Made by a program: the position numbers and the translations under genes. Below are positions 8,238 to 16,965 of a DNA stretch of 64,000 bases, piece after piece. Within the stretch, counting starts at the first letter, position 1; the number at the start of each line of letters is the position of its first letter. The notes under the pieces were generated by a model. That model was not told the DNA's origin, ran no database searches, and was given only the letters and a program-made list of their open reading frames with translations. Source of the stretch: Flavobacteriales bacterium (GTDB lineage Bacteria > Bacteroidota > Bacteroidia > Flavobacteriales > Weeksellaceae); the NCBI GenBank assembly GCA_020635515.1, contig JACJZS010000002.1, forward strand, positions 1 through 64,000, in the 5' to 3' direction.

Positions 8238-11200
8238 TCAATTCAAGTAGCTATTAAACTTTGCGGTCGTCAATTCCTCCAAAAGTTCTTTACAAATATT
8301 TATTTTCCCTTTTGAAGCATTTAGCGAAATAGATGTTTTTTCTTGGTTGTCTATTAAGTTTATTTTTAATGAATTTTCTCCTTTGTATTTTTCTATTAAA
8401 TCTGTAATTTCTTTACGTTTTTCTTCATTAAATTTAACAATATCTAAGTCGATAGTTAGTTGTTTTACCTTTTTTTCGAATACTTCTTTTAGCTGAAATA
8501 CAGAGAGAACATTAGGGTATATACTGTCATTGTATTTAGACTTTTTATACACAATTTTTAATCCAACAAATAGATTTTCAGTAAAAAGATGTTGATTTTT
8601 AAGATATTCATCGTCAAATAATCTAAAACTTTGAGTACCTGTAATGTCTTCTAAAAATAAAGTTCCCGATATTTTTCTTCCATCTCCCGACTTCCACTCA
8701 TCAGCTTTTACTACCATTCCTGCAACATATATTTCTTTATTTAAAAATTCTTCTTTATTGTTTTCTAAATCGATAAGATTCTTTGGTTTAAGGAATTCTA
8801 ATTCATATTTGTATTCATCCATCGGGTGAGAAGAAATATAAATACCTATGGTTTCTTTTTCTTTAGAAAGTTTTTGAAATTTATTCCATTCATCGCAATC
8901 GGGAATTGTAGGTTTCATTACATCAAATCCCTCATCGGTATTATCAAATAAAGAAATCTGAGAGGAGTTTTGAGATTCTTTGTAATTGGTTGAATATTTA
9001 ATGAGTTTTTCTACCGTAGTACCTAGGTTATCTTCTGCAAAATATTGGCTCCTATGATAGGAATCCAATTCATCTAACGCACCTGCAAGAACTAAGCTTT
9101 CAAGCACTTTTTTGTTGATAGCAACCGAACTTACACGTTCTAGAAAATCAAATAAATTAACAAACTTTCCATTTTCTTTTCTTTCCGAAATAATTGCTTC
9201 TATTGCTCCTTCTCCAATTCCTTTTACAGCACCTAATCCAAAGCGAATATTCCCGTCTTTATCTGCGGTAAAACGATAAAAAGACTCATTGATATTAGGA
9301 CCTAATACATTAATTCCCATGCGTTTGGTTTCTTCCATAAAAAAGGAAGTGGTAGTGATGTTATTTAAGTTGTTACTTAATAGTGCTGCCATATATTCAG
9401 ACGGATAATTCGCCTTTAAATAAGCCGTTTGAAAAGCAACAAACGAGTAACAAGTGGAATGCGATTTGTTAAACGCATAGGCAGCAAATGCTTCCCAATC
9501 CGTCCAAATTTTATCTAATACCTTTTCTGGATGATTGTTTTTAATTCCATTTTCAATGAATTTTCCTTTCATTTTATCTAGAACAGCACGTTGTTTTTTT
9601 CCCATTGCTTTACGTAAAACGTCAGCTTCACCTTTGGTAAAATTTGCAAGTTTTTGAGACAAAAGCATCACCTGCTCCTGATAAACTGTAATACCATACG
9701 TATTATTTAGGTATTCTTCCATTTCTGGTAAATCGTACGCAATTTCTTCTATTCCATGTTTACGATTGATAAAATTAGGAATATACTTTATTGGTCCTGG
9801 ACGATAAAGAGCATTCATCGCAATTAAATCATCAAACTTGTCAGGTTTTAATGCTTTTAGATGTTTTTGCATTCCGAGGGATTCAAACTGAAATATTCCT
9901 ACGGTTTCTCCACGTTGGAAAAGTTCTAATGTTTTTTCATCATCAAGAGGAATTTCATCAGGGTTTATTTTTACTCCATGTCGTTGTTCTATAATTTCAC
10001 AAGCATCTTGAATTATAGTTAAGTTTTTTAATCCAAGAAAATCCATTTTAAGTAGACCAGCACTTTCCACCACAGAATTATCGAACTGAGAAACCAACAG
10101 TTCTGCATCTTTTGCAACGGTTACTGGAATTAAATTGGTAATATCTTCTGGAGTAATTATCACACCACAAGCATGAACTCCTGTATTTCGTATACAACCT
10201 TCTAGTTTTACTGCTTCGCTAACCACCTGACCTACCAAGTTTTGTTCATCTAATGCATTTTTTAAAATTTGTACTCCTTGTATTTCCTCAGGACGAACTT
10301 CTTTTTCTAATTCGTCTTTTGATTTATTTTTAATTTTGTTTAAAGATAGACTAGGAGGGAGGCCTTTTGCTAATTTACCAGCTTCGTTAAGAGGAAGTTC
10401 TAGAACACGAGAAGTATCACGAAGTGCTGAACGTCCTGCAAGTTTTCCGTAGGTAATAATTTGTGCCACTTGATTTTGTCCGTATTTTTTCACAACCCAA
10501 TCAATGATTTTATCTCTTCCACGATCATCAAAATCAATATCGATATCAGGGAGGGAAACTCGATCGGGATTTAAAAAACGCTCAAAAAGTAAATCGTATT
10601 TTACAGGATCCACATTGGTAATTCCTATGCAATACGCAACTGCAGAACCTGCAGCAGAACCACGACCAGGACCAACAGAAACTCCCATTTTACGAGCCTG
10701 AGAAGTAAAATCCTGAACAATTAAAAAGTATCCTGGATATCCTGTTTTTTCTATGGTTTCAAGTTCAAAGTTTAGGCGTTGTTCTATTTCTGGTGTTATT
10801 TCTTCATATCTTTTTTTTGCACCATCGAAAGTAAGGTGTTTTAAATATGCATTTTCGCCTCGTTTTCCTCCGTCTTCATTGTCAAGTTCATTTTGAAACT
10901 CTTCGGGAATAGCAAACTTAGGAAGAAGTACATCGTGTGCTAAATCGTAAAATGAAAACTTATTTAAAAATTCATCGTAATTGGATAAACTTTCAGGAAT
11001 AGCAGAAAAATAGGAAGCAAATTCATCAACTTCTTTTAGATAAAACTCTTTTGTAGGCATACCTAAACGATTTTTAAATCCTTTTCCTACAGGTGTATTT
11101 TTTTGTGCATTTGACTTTATACAAAGAGCTATATCGTGGGTTTCGTATTCACTTTTATCAACATAGAACGTGCAGTTTTGTGCAATAATTTTTACATCGT

Positions 11201-12599
11201 ATTTTTTAGCAAAACCAATTAAAATTTCATTTACATGTTGTTCTTCTGGTATGTTGTGATTTTGTAATTGAACATAGAAATCATCTTTGAATGTATCCTT
11301 CCACCACACAAACATTTCTTCGGCATACGAGATTCCTTTATTTAGAATTAAATCTGGAATTTCGCTATCTATATTTCCTGTTGTTGCAATTAAATCTGTT
11401 TTGTATTGTTCTACAATTTCTTTCCCAACTCTAGGAAAGTCCATATACAAGCCTTTGGTAAAGCCCGTAGTAGATATTTTACTTAAATTTTTGAATCCAT
11501 TTAGATTTTTTGCGAGTAAAACTTGAGTGTATCTTTTGTCTGGATTGTCTTTGGTAAATTTATTTTTTTCGTACTGTTCAGAAATAAAAATTTCGCAACC
11601 AATTACTGGAATTATCTCTTTTTTTAAATCATCAACATTTCCGTTTTCTTCTAATTCTTCGTTTTCAGACTTAATTTTTGCATTTATTTTTTTTACTTCG
11701 TTAATGAATGTAAATGCTCCCATGAGGTTTCCATAATCGCAAATACCAATTGCAGGAAGATTATTTTGATATGCAAAATCTACAAGATTAGGAATTTTTG
11801 TAGTGGATTGCAGAATGGAAAAAATAGTATGATTATGAAAATGAAAAAAGTTTTTGGTTTTTAAATCAACATTTTTTTTAGTTTTCAGATTAAAATTATC
11901 TGAATTTTGTTGATTGAATGCATTTACTTGGTCACGAACTACAACATCAAAAACTGGAATTCCGTTAGTGAAATTTTCAATAAAGTTTTGTTTTTCCTCT
12001 TCTGTAATCAACGCTTCTTTTGCAGAAACGTGATTTAAACGTAGAAGTTCAAAAAAACAACGAGCCGTTGCATTTACATCGGCAGTTGCGTTGTGTGCTT
12101 CGTCAAACGTTTTATCGAATAAAAACGTATAGAGTTCCGATAATTTTGGGTATTTAAATTTTCCACCTTTTCCTCCGGGAAGTTTACAAACAGGAGTTCC
12201 TATATGTTGCGTATCTAATTTTTTTATTTTGGTAAGTGGAGTTTCTATATTTTGTCTGTAAAATTCTGAACCTGTGATATTTATATCAAAATCTACATTG
12301 TGACCTATAATTACTTGAGATTTCTTTAAATCTTCATTAAATTCATTTAAAACTTCATTTAAATCTCGTCCTTCTTTTTTTGCTAATTCGGTGGAAATTC
12401 CATGTACTTTGGTAACGTTGAACGGAATATCAAAACCATCGGGATAGATGATGTAATCTTTATTATCTATTAGATTTCCTTCTTTGTCATGGATTTGCCA
12501 AGCAAGCTGAACGATTCTTGGCCAATTATCTAAATCGGAAATAGGAGCGTTGTAGTTTTTTGGTAAACCAGTAGTTTCGGTATCAAAAATAAGGTACAT
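8238..12599 (-). CDS. dnaE: DNA polymerase III alpha subunit with N-terminal exonuclease domain
   Basis: The replicative polymerase, about 1453 residues from the ATG at 12599 (MYLIFDTETTG). An in-frame ATG 60 bases further upstream exists, but its extra residues precede the exonuclease fold and look like spacer. Order: a DEDDh 3'-5' exonuclease of the DnaQ type (FDTETTG at residues 4-10, IIGHNVDFDI, HNATADVNAT); a PHP domain (HFHNHTIFSILQSTTK near residue 255); then the C-family polymerase with PDIDIDF carrying catalytic aspartates near residue 690. Later come HhH and OB-fold segments (IYVAGMVVKADEW). Proofreading and synthesis are thus in one chain, an arrangement seen in Flavobacteriia. Normal DnaE is about 1160 residues. 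Confidence 0.95.
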   Translation of the reverse strand: MYLIFDTETTGLPKNYNAPISDLDNWPRIVQLAWQIHDKEGNLIDNKDYIIYPDGFDIPFNVTKVHGISTELAKKEGRDLNEVLNEFNEDLKKSQVIIGHNVDFDINITGSEFYRQNIETPLTKIKKLDTQHIGTPVCKLPGGKGGKFKYPKLSELYTFLFDKTFDEAHNATADVNATARCFFELLRLNHVSAKEALITEEEKQNFIENFTNGIPVFDVVVRDQVNAFNQQNSDNFNLKTKKNVDLKTKNFFHFHNHTIFSILQSTTKIPNLVDFAYQNNLPAIGICDYGNLMGAFTFINEVKKINAKIKSENEELEENGNVDDLKKEIIPVIGCEIFISEQYEKNKFTKDNPDKRYTQVLLAKNLNGFKNLSKISTTGFTKGLYMDFPRVGKEIVEQYKTDLIATTGNIDSEIPDLILNKGISYAEEMFVWWKDTFKDDFYVQLQNHNIPEEQHVNEILIGFAKKYDVKIIAQNCTFYVDKSEYETHDIALCIKSNAQKNTPVGKGFKNRLGMPTKEFYLKEVDEFASYFSAIPESLSNYDEFLNKFSFYDLAHDVLLPKFAIPEEFQNELDNEDGGKRGENAYLKHLTFDGAKKRYEEITPEIEQRLNFELETIEKTGYPGYFLIVQDFTSQARKMGVSVGPGRGSAAGSAVAYCIGITNVDPVKYDLLFERFLNPDRVSLPDIDIDFDDRGRDKIIDWVVKKYGQNQVAQIITYGKLAGRSALRDTSRVLELPLNEAGKLAKGLPPSLSLNKIKNKSKDELEKEVRPEEIQGVQILKNALDEQNLVGQVVSEAVKLEGCIRNTGVHACGVIITPEDITNLIPVTVAKDAELLVSQFDNSVVESAGLLKMDFLGLKNLTIIQDACEIIEQRHGVKINPDEIPLDDEKTLELFQRGETVGIFQFESLGMQKHLKALKPDKFDDLIAMNALYRPGPIKYIPNFINRKHGIEEIAYDLPEMEEYLNNTYGITVYQEQVMLLSQKLANFTKGEADVLRKAMGKKQRAVLDKMKGKFIENGIKNNHPEKVLDKIWTDWEAFAAYAFNKSHSTCYSFVAFQTAYLKANYPSEYMAALLSNNLNNITTTSFFMEETKRMGINVLGPNINESFYRFTADKDGNIRFGLGAVKGIGEGAIEAIISERKENGKFVNLFDFLERVSSVAINKKVLESLVLAGALDELDSYHRSQYFAEDNLGTTVEKLIKYSTNYKESQNSSQISLFDNTDEGFDVMKPTIPDCDEWNKFQKLSKEKETIGIYISSHPMDEYKYELEFLKPKNLIDLENNKEEFLNKEIYVAGMVVKADEWKSGDGRKISGTLFLEDITGTQSFRLFDDEYLKNQHLFTENLFVGLKIVYKKSKYNDSIYPNVLSVFQLKEVFEKKVKQLTIDLDIVKFNEEKRKEITDLIEKYKGENSLKINLIDNQEKTSISLNASKGKINICKELLEELTTAKFNSYLN

Positions 12600-12664
12600 A
12601 AAAGGATTTTTGGGTTTACAATTTACGATTTTAAACTTCGAAAAATAATAAAAATTCATTAAAT

Positions 12665-12697
12665 AAAAAATCCCACTCGTTAAAGTAGGATTTTTTA
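12665..12697. terminator. Bidirectional-looking terminator between LRR gene and dnaE
   Basis: A 12-bp stem with one mismatch (AAAAATCCCACT against AGTAGGATTTTT) around a short loop, with A- and T-runs on both sides. On the minus strand it would stop transcripts of the LRR gene just before dnaE. Confidence 0.7.
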
Positions 12698-12715
12698 AAT
12701 TTTCCTCTCCTCAAT

Positions 12716-12762
12716 CCTCTCCAAAGGAGAGGAGGTTTGCACTTTGCTCAATATGACAAAGC
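12716..12762. repeat. Dispersed flavobacterial intergenic repeat, copy 1
   Basis: It begins with the palindrome CCTCTCC-AAA-GGAGAGG and continues as GGAGGTTTGCACTT... to GACAAAGCA. The same order of blocks occurs at 16780-16822, and the palindrome recurs at 16620. The middle of this copy is degraded compared with the copy near 16.8 kb. Confidence 0.7.
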
Positions 12763-12805
12763 ATTTACGAAGTCGAAGTTTCTTATCTTTTATCTAACTA
12801 CTTCT

Positions 12806-15520
12806 TTACTCTTTTATCAACTTCTCTATTGCAGTTCCTTTTTTGGTTGTGATTTTTAAGATGTAATTTCCTTTTGCTAGTTCGGAAATGTTTAATTCTG
12901 TTCCGTTTACAATTGAGGTTTGAAGTAATTGTCCGCTTAGGTTAAAAATCTGAACGCTTTGCACTTCTTCGTTAAACGTAACTTTTTCACTTGCTGGATT
13001 TGGGAAGAAAGTAATGTCATTCTGAGCTTGTCGAAGAATCTCTTCACTTGAAAGCGTTTCTACTGTGGTAACATATTTGTTGGTTTCGATTGGGAAGTTA
13101 AAATCGAAGTAAATATCTGCTTTGTTTTTAAGTTCGTCTCCAAGAGTAACGGTTGGTAAGGTTTTGATTTTAAAAGCAACATATCCGTCATTATTGGCAT
13201 CATCAAAAGGAAGATTAATTCCTTCAAAAATAAATTCTACTTTGTTTCCATCAATTCTAAGTTCGTAATCGTGAGAAGAATCCGTTGGAATTAACGTACT
13301 AACATCAAACATAGAAGTATCAATTATGTCTTTTACTACAATGTTAATTGCTTCTGCTGAACCTGTGTTTTCAAAACGAATTAAATAATCTACATATTCC
13401 CCGATTAAATCAGGAGTAATGGAAGTTCCTTGCAGACACGTTTTATCATTTGGGTCGAAAGAGTTTACAACGGTTTGCGTTAAAATAAATTCATTGTCTT
13501 GTGCAGCTTCGTCGTTGGTAGTTGGATTGATAACTGCATTGTAGGTTAAAATATCGCCTCCGTTTACAGGTGTTTCTATGGTTTCAGTTGGTGGATTGAT
13601 GTTTAATGTAACTAAAATAGTTCTGCTTTCGAATGGTTTTAAATCGGTGTAATCAAAAGTGAGTTTTCCATTTTCTTGGAAAGGAGTTACAGCAGGATTA
13701 GGTATGTAATCAGATAAGTTGTCGTTAAAGTAGAATTCTACATTTCCGTTTAATGTTGTTGTTCCTTTGTTTTTGTAAACGATTTTATATTCGGTATCAA
13801 AACCAGGTCTTGCTCTATGAATCGGAATGATTTTTACTTCTACGTCGTTTATATCTACAATCGGAGTAATGCAAAAATCTACGGTTTCTGTACTTCCTAA
13901 ATCGGTAAAAGTAATTTCTTTAGACGTTGGAGAAATGGTATAGTACGGATGTTCAAAGATTGGAGTTAAAGTGTAAGTGCCAATTCCTCCGTAGGTTTCG
14001 TAATTTCCATTAGCATCAGAAAATAAATATCCTGTACCTGTTCCGTCTTCTTTTTTAAGTTTTATGGAATGTCCTTGTTCTTCTTCACAGTTAATTGCTG
14101 TTTTTCCTGTAAGAGTATTTTTTTCTCCTGCAGGTTCAAATGAGCAGTAGGTGTTTACTTCTGCGTTGATGTTATGAAATTCATTATATCGTATTATTCG
14201 ATCTATATTTTCTTCACTTACACATATGTATTTAAGATTAGGATTTCCGTTATATGATATAAAACCATATAAAGATCCTTCTTCAAAATCTGAACCATTT
14301 TTAACATTAATATATTCTAATCGGTTGTTTGATGCAATTAATGATAACAATCTATAACTATTGGATAAATCTAAATTTATTAATTGATTTTCATGACACT
14401 GTAAGTATTCTAATTTATTACTGTTAGAAACATCTAGATTGGTTAATTGATTATGATTACAGATTAAAAATTCTAGAATTGTATTTTTGGAAACATCTAA
14501 ACTTGTGAGTTGATTTCCAGCACATTCCAAACCTTTTAAAACTGTGCTGTTAGAAACATCTAAATTTGTGAGTTGATTTCCATTGCAACTTAGGTATTCT
14601 AATTTTGTACTATTAGCTAAGTCTAAATTTGATATGTTATTACCAGAGCAGTCTAAGTTTTTTAAATGAAAACTATAATTAGTAGGTAGATAATTTAAAT
14701 TATTATTGGAACAATACAGCGTTTCTATTCCAGTTGAAATAATAAAATCTAACCCAGTTAATGTATTGTTACTTACATCAACATACCTAAGACTACTACA
14801 AGCATCCAAATCTAATTGATTTATTTTAAAAGGATTTTCTACAACAAATAATTCATCTTGTGGATAAATTAAAACTAAGGGATAATATGAGTCCGTTTGC
14901 GAATTGTACAGGTTTAAATTTATGTGTTCTAAAGAAATAGGTTTTACAATTAGTGATTCTAAATAGTCATTATCTGAAAAGTCAAGATAATTTGTTTGTC
15001 CATTAGGTAAATAAGGGTGACTTAAACTTGCTTCTAATTTAATAGTTTTTACTTTTTTTAATTTATTTAAGTCAGAAAATGAATTAACAAAGCTCCTATA
15101 ATAATCAGGAAGATTCAAAGATATTTTAATTTCTCCACTTTTAACTAAATTACTTATTTCTGACTCAGTATACATATGAGAAGAGTCAAAAGATGGGAAC
15201 TCTAATATTAAAGACCATGGATAGCCAGGTGAAATAGACCATTCTGAATTTACATTGAAATCTACCCAAGGTAAAGGTTGATTAAAGCCTGCATTAAAAT
15301 CAAAATGCCTAATGTCGTCTAATTCGCTTTGCTCTATTATTCCATTGTTATTGGTGTCTGCATCTGTAAAAGTGGTTTCATTTGAGTGAGAGTATTTGTT
15401 TACACAGTTTTCGTAGAGTAGCATTTGTTTTAAGTTGTTATCTTCAAAGGTTACTTCTTGTGCATTTACAGCATAAAAAGAAGTAAACAAAAACGTAATA
15501 GAAAGTAGCAGTTTTCTCAT
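12806..15520 (-). CDS. Secreted leucine-rich-repeat protein with type IX secretion sorting domain
   Basis: A 904-residue exported protein. A Sec signal peptide (MRKLLLSITFLFTSFYAVNAQ) is followed by an EF-hand-like loop, DADTNNNGIIEQSEL, near residue 55. From about residue 240 to 410 there are ~21-residue leucine-rich repeats with the pattern LEYLSCNGNQLTNLDVSNS. Next comes a region of beta-sandwich repeats with FDPNDKT, found in many Bacteroidota surface proteins, and finally a ~70-residue C-terminal sorting domain (FFPNPASEKVTF...GNYILKITT) for the type IX system. The linker before the sorting domain contains EILRQAQND, which is the dispersed intergenic repeat read in frame. Its ligand is unknown; adhesion is a guess. 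Confidence 0.88.
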   Translation of the reverse strand: MRKLLLSITFLFTSFYAVNAQEVTFEDNNLKQMLLYENCVNKYSHSNETTFTDADTNNNGIIEQSELDDIRHFDFNAGFNQPLPWVDFNVNSEWSISPGYPWSLILEFPSFDSSHMYTESEISNLVKSGEIKISLNLPDYYRSFVNSFSDLNKLKKVKTIKLEASLSHPYLPNGQTNYLDFSDNDYLESLIVKPISLEHINLNLYNSQTDSYYPLVLIYPQDELFVVENPFKINQLDLDACSSLRYVDVSNNTLTGLDFIISTGIETLYCSNNNLNYLPTNYSFHLKNLDCSGNNISNLDLANSTKLEYLSCNGNQLTNLDVSNSTVLKGLECAGNQLTSLDVSKNTILEFLICNHNQLTNLDVSNSNKLEYLQCHENQLINLDLSNSYRLLSLIASNNRLEYINVKNGSDFEEGSLYGFISYNGNPNLKYICVSEENIDRIIRYNEFHNINAEVNTYCSFEPAGEKNTLTGKTAINCEEEQGHSIKLKKEDGTGTGYLFSDANGNYETYGGIGTYTLTPIFEHPYYTISPTSKEITFTDLGSTETVDFCITPIVDINDVEVKIIPIHRARPGFDTEYKIVYKNKGTTTLNGNVEFYFNDNLSDYIPNPAVTPFQENGKLTFDYTDLKPFESRTILVTLNINPPTETIETPVNGGDILTYNAVINPTTNDEAAQDNEFILTQTVVNSFDPNDKTCLQGTSITPDLIGEYVDYLIRFENTGSAEAINIVVKDIIDTSMFDVSTLIPTDSSHDYELRIDGNKVEFIFEGINLPFDDANNDGYVAFKIKTLPTVTLGDELKNKADIYFDFNFPIETNKYVTTVETLSSEEILRQAQNDITFFPNPASEKVTFNEEVQSVQIFNLSGQLLQTSIVNGTELNISELAKGNYILKITTKKGTAIEKLIKE
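13017..13040. repeat. Dispersed repeat core inside a coding sequence
   Basis: Bases here are the reverse complement of the repeat core at 16752-16775 near the Fic gene, with at least 23 identical positions. In the minus-strand reading frame of the LRR gene it encodes EILRQAQND just before the type IX sorting domain. Confidence 0.8.
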
Positions 15521-15537
15521 AAGAGTTAATTTTGGTG

Positions 15538-15545
15538 CAAAGATA
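15538..15545 (-). promoter_or_regulatory. TAnnTTTG promoter box for LRR gene
   Basis: TATCTTTG on the minus strand, 18 bases before the ATG of the secreted LRR gene. Confidence 0.55.
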
Positions 15546-15599
15546 GTTATTTTAAGTTATGAATTATAGATTATAAGTTATGATTTTTTTCCTTTCCTC

Positions 15600-15715
15600 G
15601 TTCTCCACTTTTTGCACTTCGGTAGAGCTCAAAATGTAAAATATACGCTGACAATGTTGTGTACAAGCGGTAGCAGATTTCAAGCCACTAAACCCGTTTA
15701 TATATAATGTTGGTG
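15600..15715. repeat. Degenerate repeat region downstream of Fic
   Basis: TTTGCACTTCGGTAGAGCTC is a decayed version of the dispersed TTTGCACTTCGACAAG repeat. Further on, AATGTTGTGTACAAGCGG and TATATAATGTTGGTGG resemble palindrome-like spacer repeats known from many Bacteroidota genomes. The last block is roughly an inverted copy of 16521-16540 on the far side of the Fic gene. Confidence 0.45.
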
Positions 15716-15724
15716 GTAAAGTTT

Positions 15725-16447
15725 TTATTTTTCTATTTCAAAATAGTTCATTAATTCTCTGTAATTATCTTGTGCAGATAGACAAGTGTCGGTCAAGTAA
15801 CCTTTGATTTTAGGATATTCGGATAGTCCTCTGTAATAGAAAAACTTAAATTCGTCTTCTATTATAAATGGAACTATACTATTTTTTAGACATTCTTTAA
15901 ACATTATTAGTCTTCCAACTCTTCCATTTCCATCTTGAAATGGGTGTATCTTTTCAAACTCATAATGAAAATCTATGATGTCATAAATGTCAATATTTAC
16001 TTTTTCATTATAATCTTTCAATAAATTTTTAATGTGTTTTTCCACCTCATTCGGTTTTGAAGTTTCAATTCCTCCGACAACATTAGGCTTTAATTTATAT
16101 GTTCCAACGTTAAACCATTCTTTTTTAGAGTCTGAAGTATTTAACTTTAAAATTTTATGAAACTTTTTTATATGTTTTTCTGATAAAGGTTCTTTTGCTA
16201 TAGTAAGCATATAATCAAAGCATTGAAAGTGATTCACTGTTTCAAGAATATCGTCGATGTTTGCAGTGTTTTCGCCATTTTTAGTAAATAGCGTGTTGGT
16301 TTCATAAATATATCTTGTTTGTTCTTCGGATAATTTACTACCTTCTATTCTATTTGTATTATAAGTAAGTTTTATTTGAGTTTTATGATAAATTCCACCT
16401 TTTAGATTGCTCAATTTTTCTTCTTGTAATGTTTCTAAAAGTTTCAT
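15725..16447 (-). CDS. Fic-domain protein (probable AMP-transferase, self-inhibited class)
   Basis: A 240-residue Fic protein. The active-site loop HPFQDGNGRVGR occupies residues 168-179 and has the catalytic His168 plus the phosphate-binding GNGR. The N-terminal TNRIEG at residues 31-36 fits the inhibitory (S/T)xxxE(G/N) helix, here on the N-terminal side (class II), so the enzyme is expected to be held inactive until the helix is displaced. Fic proteins usually transfer AMP to hydroxyl side chains; the target is unknown. No separate antitoxin gene is visible. It is isolated between two repeat-rich spacers, suggesting acquisition as a cassette. Confidence 0.9.
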   Translation of the reverse strand: MKLLETLQEEKLSNLKGGIYHKTQIKLTYNTNRIEGSKLSEEQTRYIYETNTLFTKNGENTANIDDILETVNHFQCFDYMLTIAKEPLSEKHIKKFHKILKLNTSDSKKEWFNVGTYKLKPNVVGGIETSKPNEVEKHIKNLLKDYNEKVNIDIYDIIDFHYEFEKIHPFQDGNGRVGRLIMFKECLKNSIVPFIIEDEFKFFYYRGLSEYPKIKGYLTDTCLSAQDNYRELMNYFEIEK

Positions 16448-16469
16448 TATTTTATACGATTTGTTAGAG

Positions 16470-16477
16470 CGAAGATA
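16470..16477 (-). promoter_or_regulatory. Variant promoter box for Fic gene
   Basis: TATCTTCG on the minus strand, one base off the TAnnTTTG consensus, 23 bases before the Fic ATG. Confidence 0.35.
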
Positions 16478-16619
16478 CTTTTTTCTTTTTAAAGTTTTCC
16501 TATATTGTTGCTATTAAATTATCGCCAACGTATAAATATACGTATACTAATGTATCCGAATACATTGATAAATCCTTAATTAAAAAAAGATAAACCAATC
16601 AAAATCTCAACAGTTTTTT

Positions 16620-16830
16620 CCTCTCCAAAGGAGAAGGTTTTTTTATACTTCGACTTCGTTTCACTTCGCTCAGAGTGACAAATCGGTTGTGTCATCTTGA
16701 GCTTGTCAAAAGATGGATAGAAAGCATTATATTTTTTTTGTTGAGTTGCTTAATTCTTCGACAAGCTCAGAATGACAAAGGAGAGGAGGTTTGCACTTCG
16801 ACAAGTTCAGTGTGACAAAGCACTGTTGCG
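16620..16830. repeat. Cluster of dispersed flavobacterial intergenic repeats
   Basis: Several related pieces in mixed orientation: the palindrome CCTCTCCAAAGGAGAAGG at 16620; CTTCGCTCAGAGTGACAAA near 16665; TCATCTTGAGCTTGTCAAAAG near 16692 (inverted); ATTCTTCGACAAGCTCAG plus AATGACA at 16753-16776; and GGAGAGGAGGTTTGCACTTC onward at 16780, with CGACAAGTTCAGTGTGACAA. The common core is TTCGACAAGCTCAGNNTGACA. Confidence 0.8.
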
Positions 16831-16965
16831 AGAGTGATAGCAGAGGAAATCCTTTTTTGTTGCGAAGTGAAACGAAAGCATCAAAAAAGATTGGAACGGA
16901 TAGCACGGTGCAAAAAAACGCAACTAAATAATTAATCAACTCGTTTTTTTGTACTCGCCGTAAAT

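Larger units (their letters stand above)
16448..16965. other. 518-base gene-free spacer holding repeats and Fic promoter
   Basis: No credible gene. It contains a variant promoter box for Fic (16470-16477), short AT-rich inverted pieces around 16521-16600 (ACGTATAAATATACGTAT-like), and then a block of dispersed-repeat copies from 16620 to about 16880. A 70-codon open frame on the minus strand (16727-16939) only translates repeat sequence and should not be annotated. Confidence 0.75.

Noticed and set aside
12600..12659. Twenty-codon N-terminal extension of DnaE
   Set aside because: The added residues precede the exonuclease fold and look like translated spacer; the ATG at 12599 gives the expected MYLIFDTETTG start.
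16727..16939. 70-codon open frame on the minus strand between Fic and GH3
   Set aside because: It is a translation of dispersed-repeat sequence (CHSELVEELSNS-type peptide) and has no start context or family.
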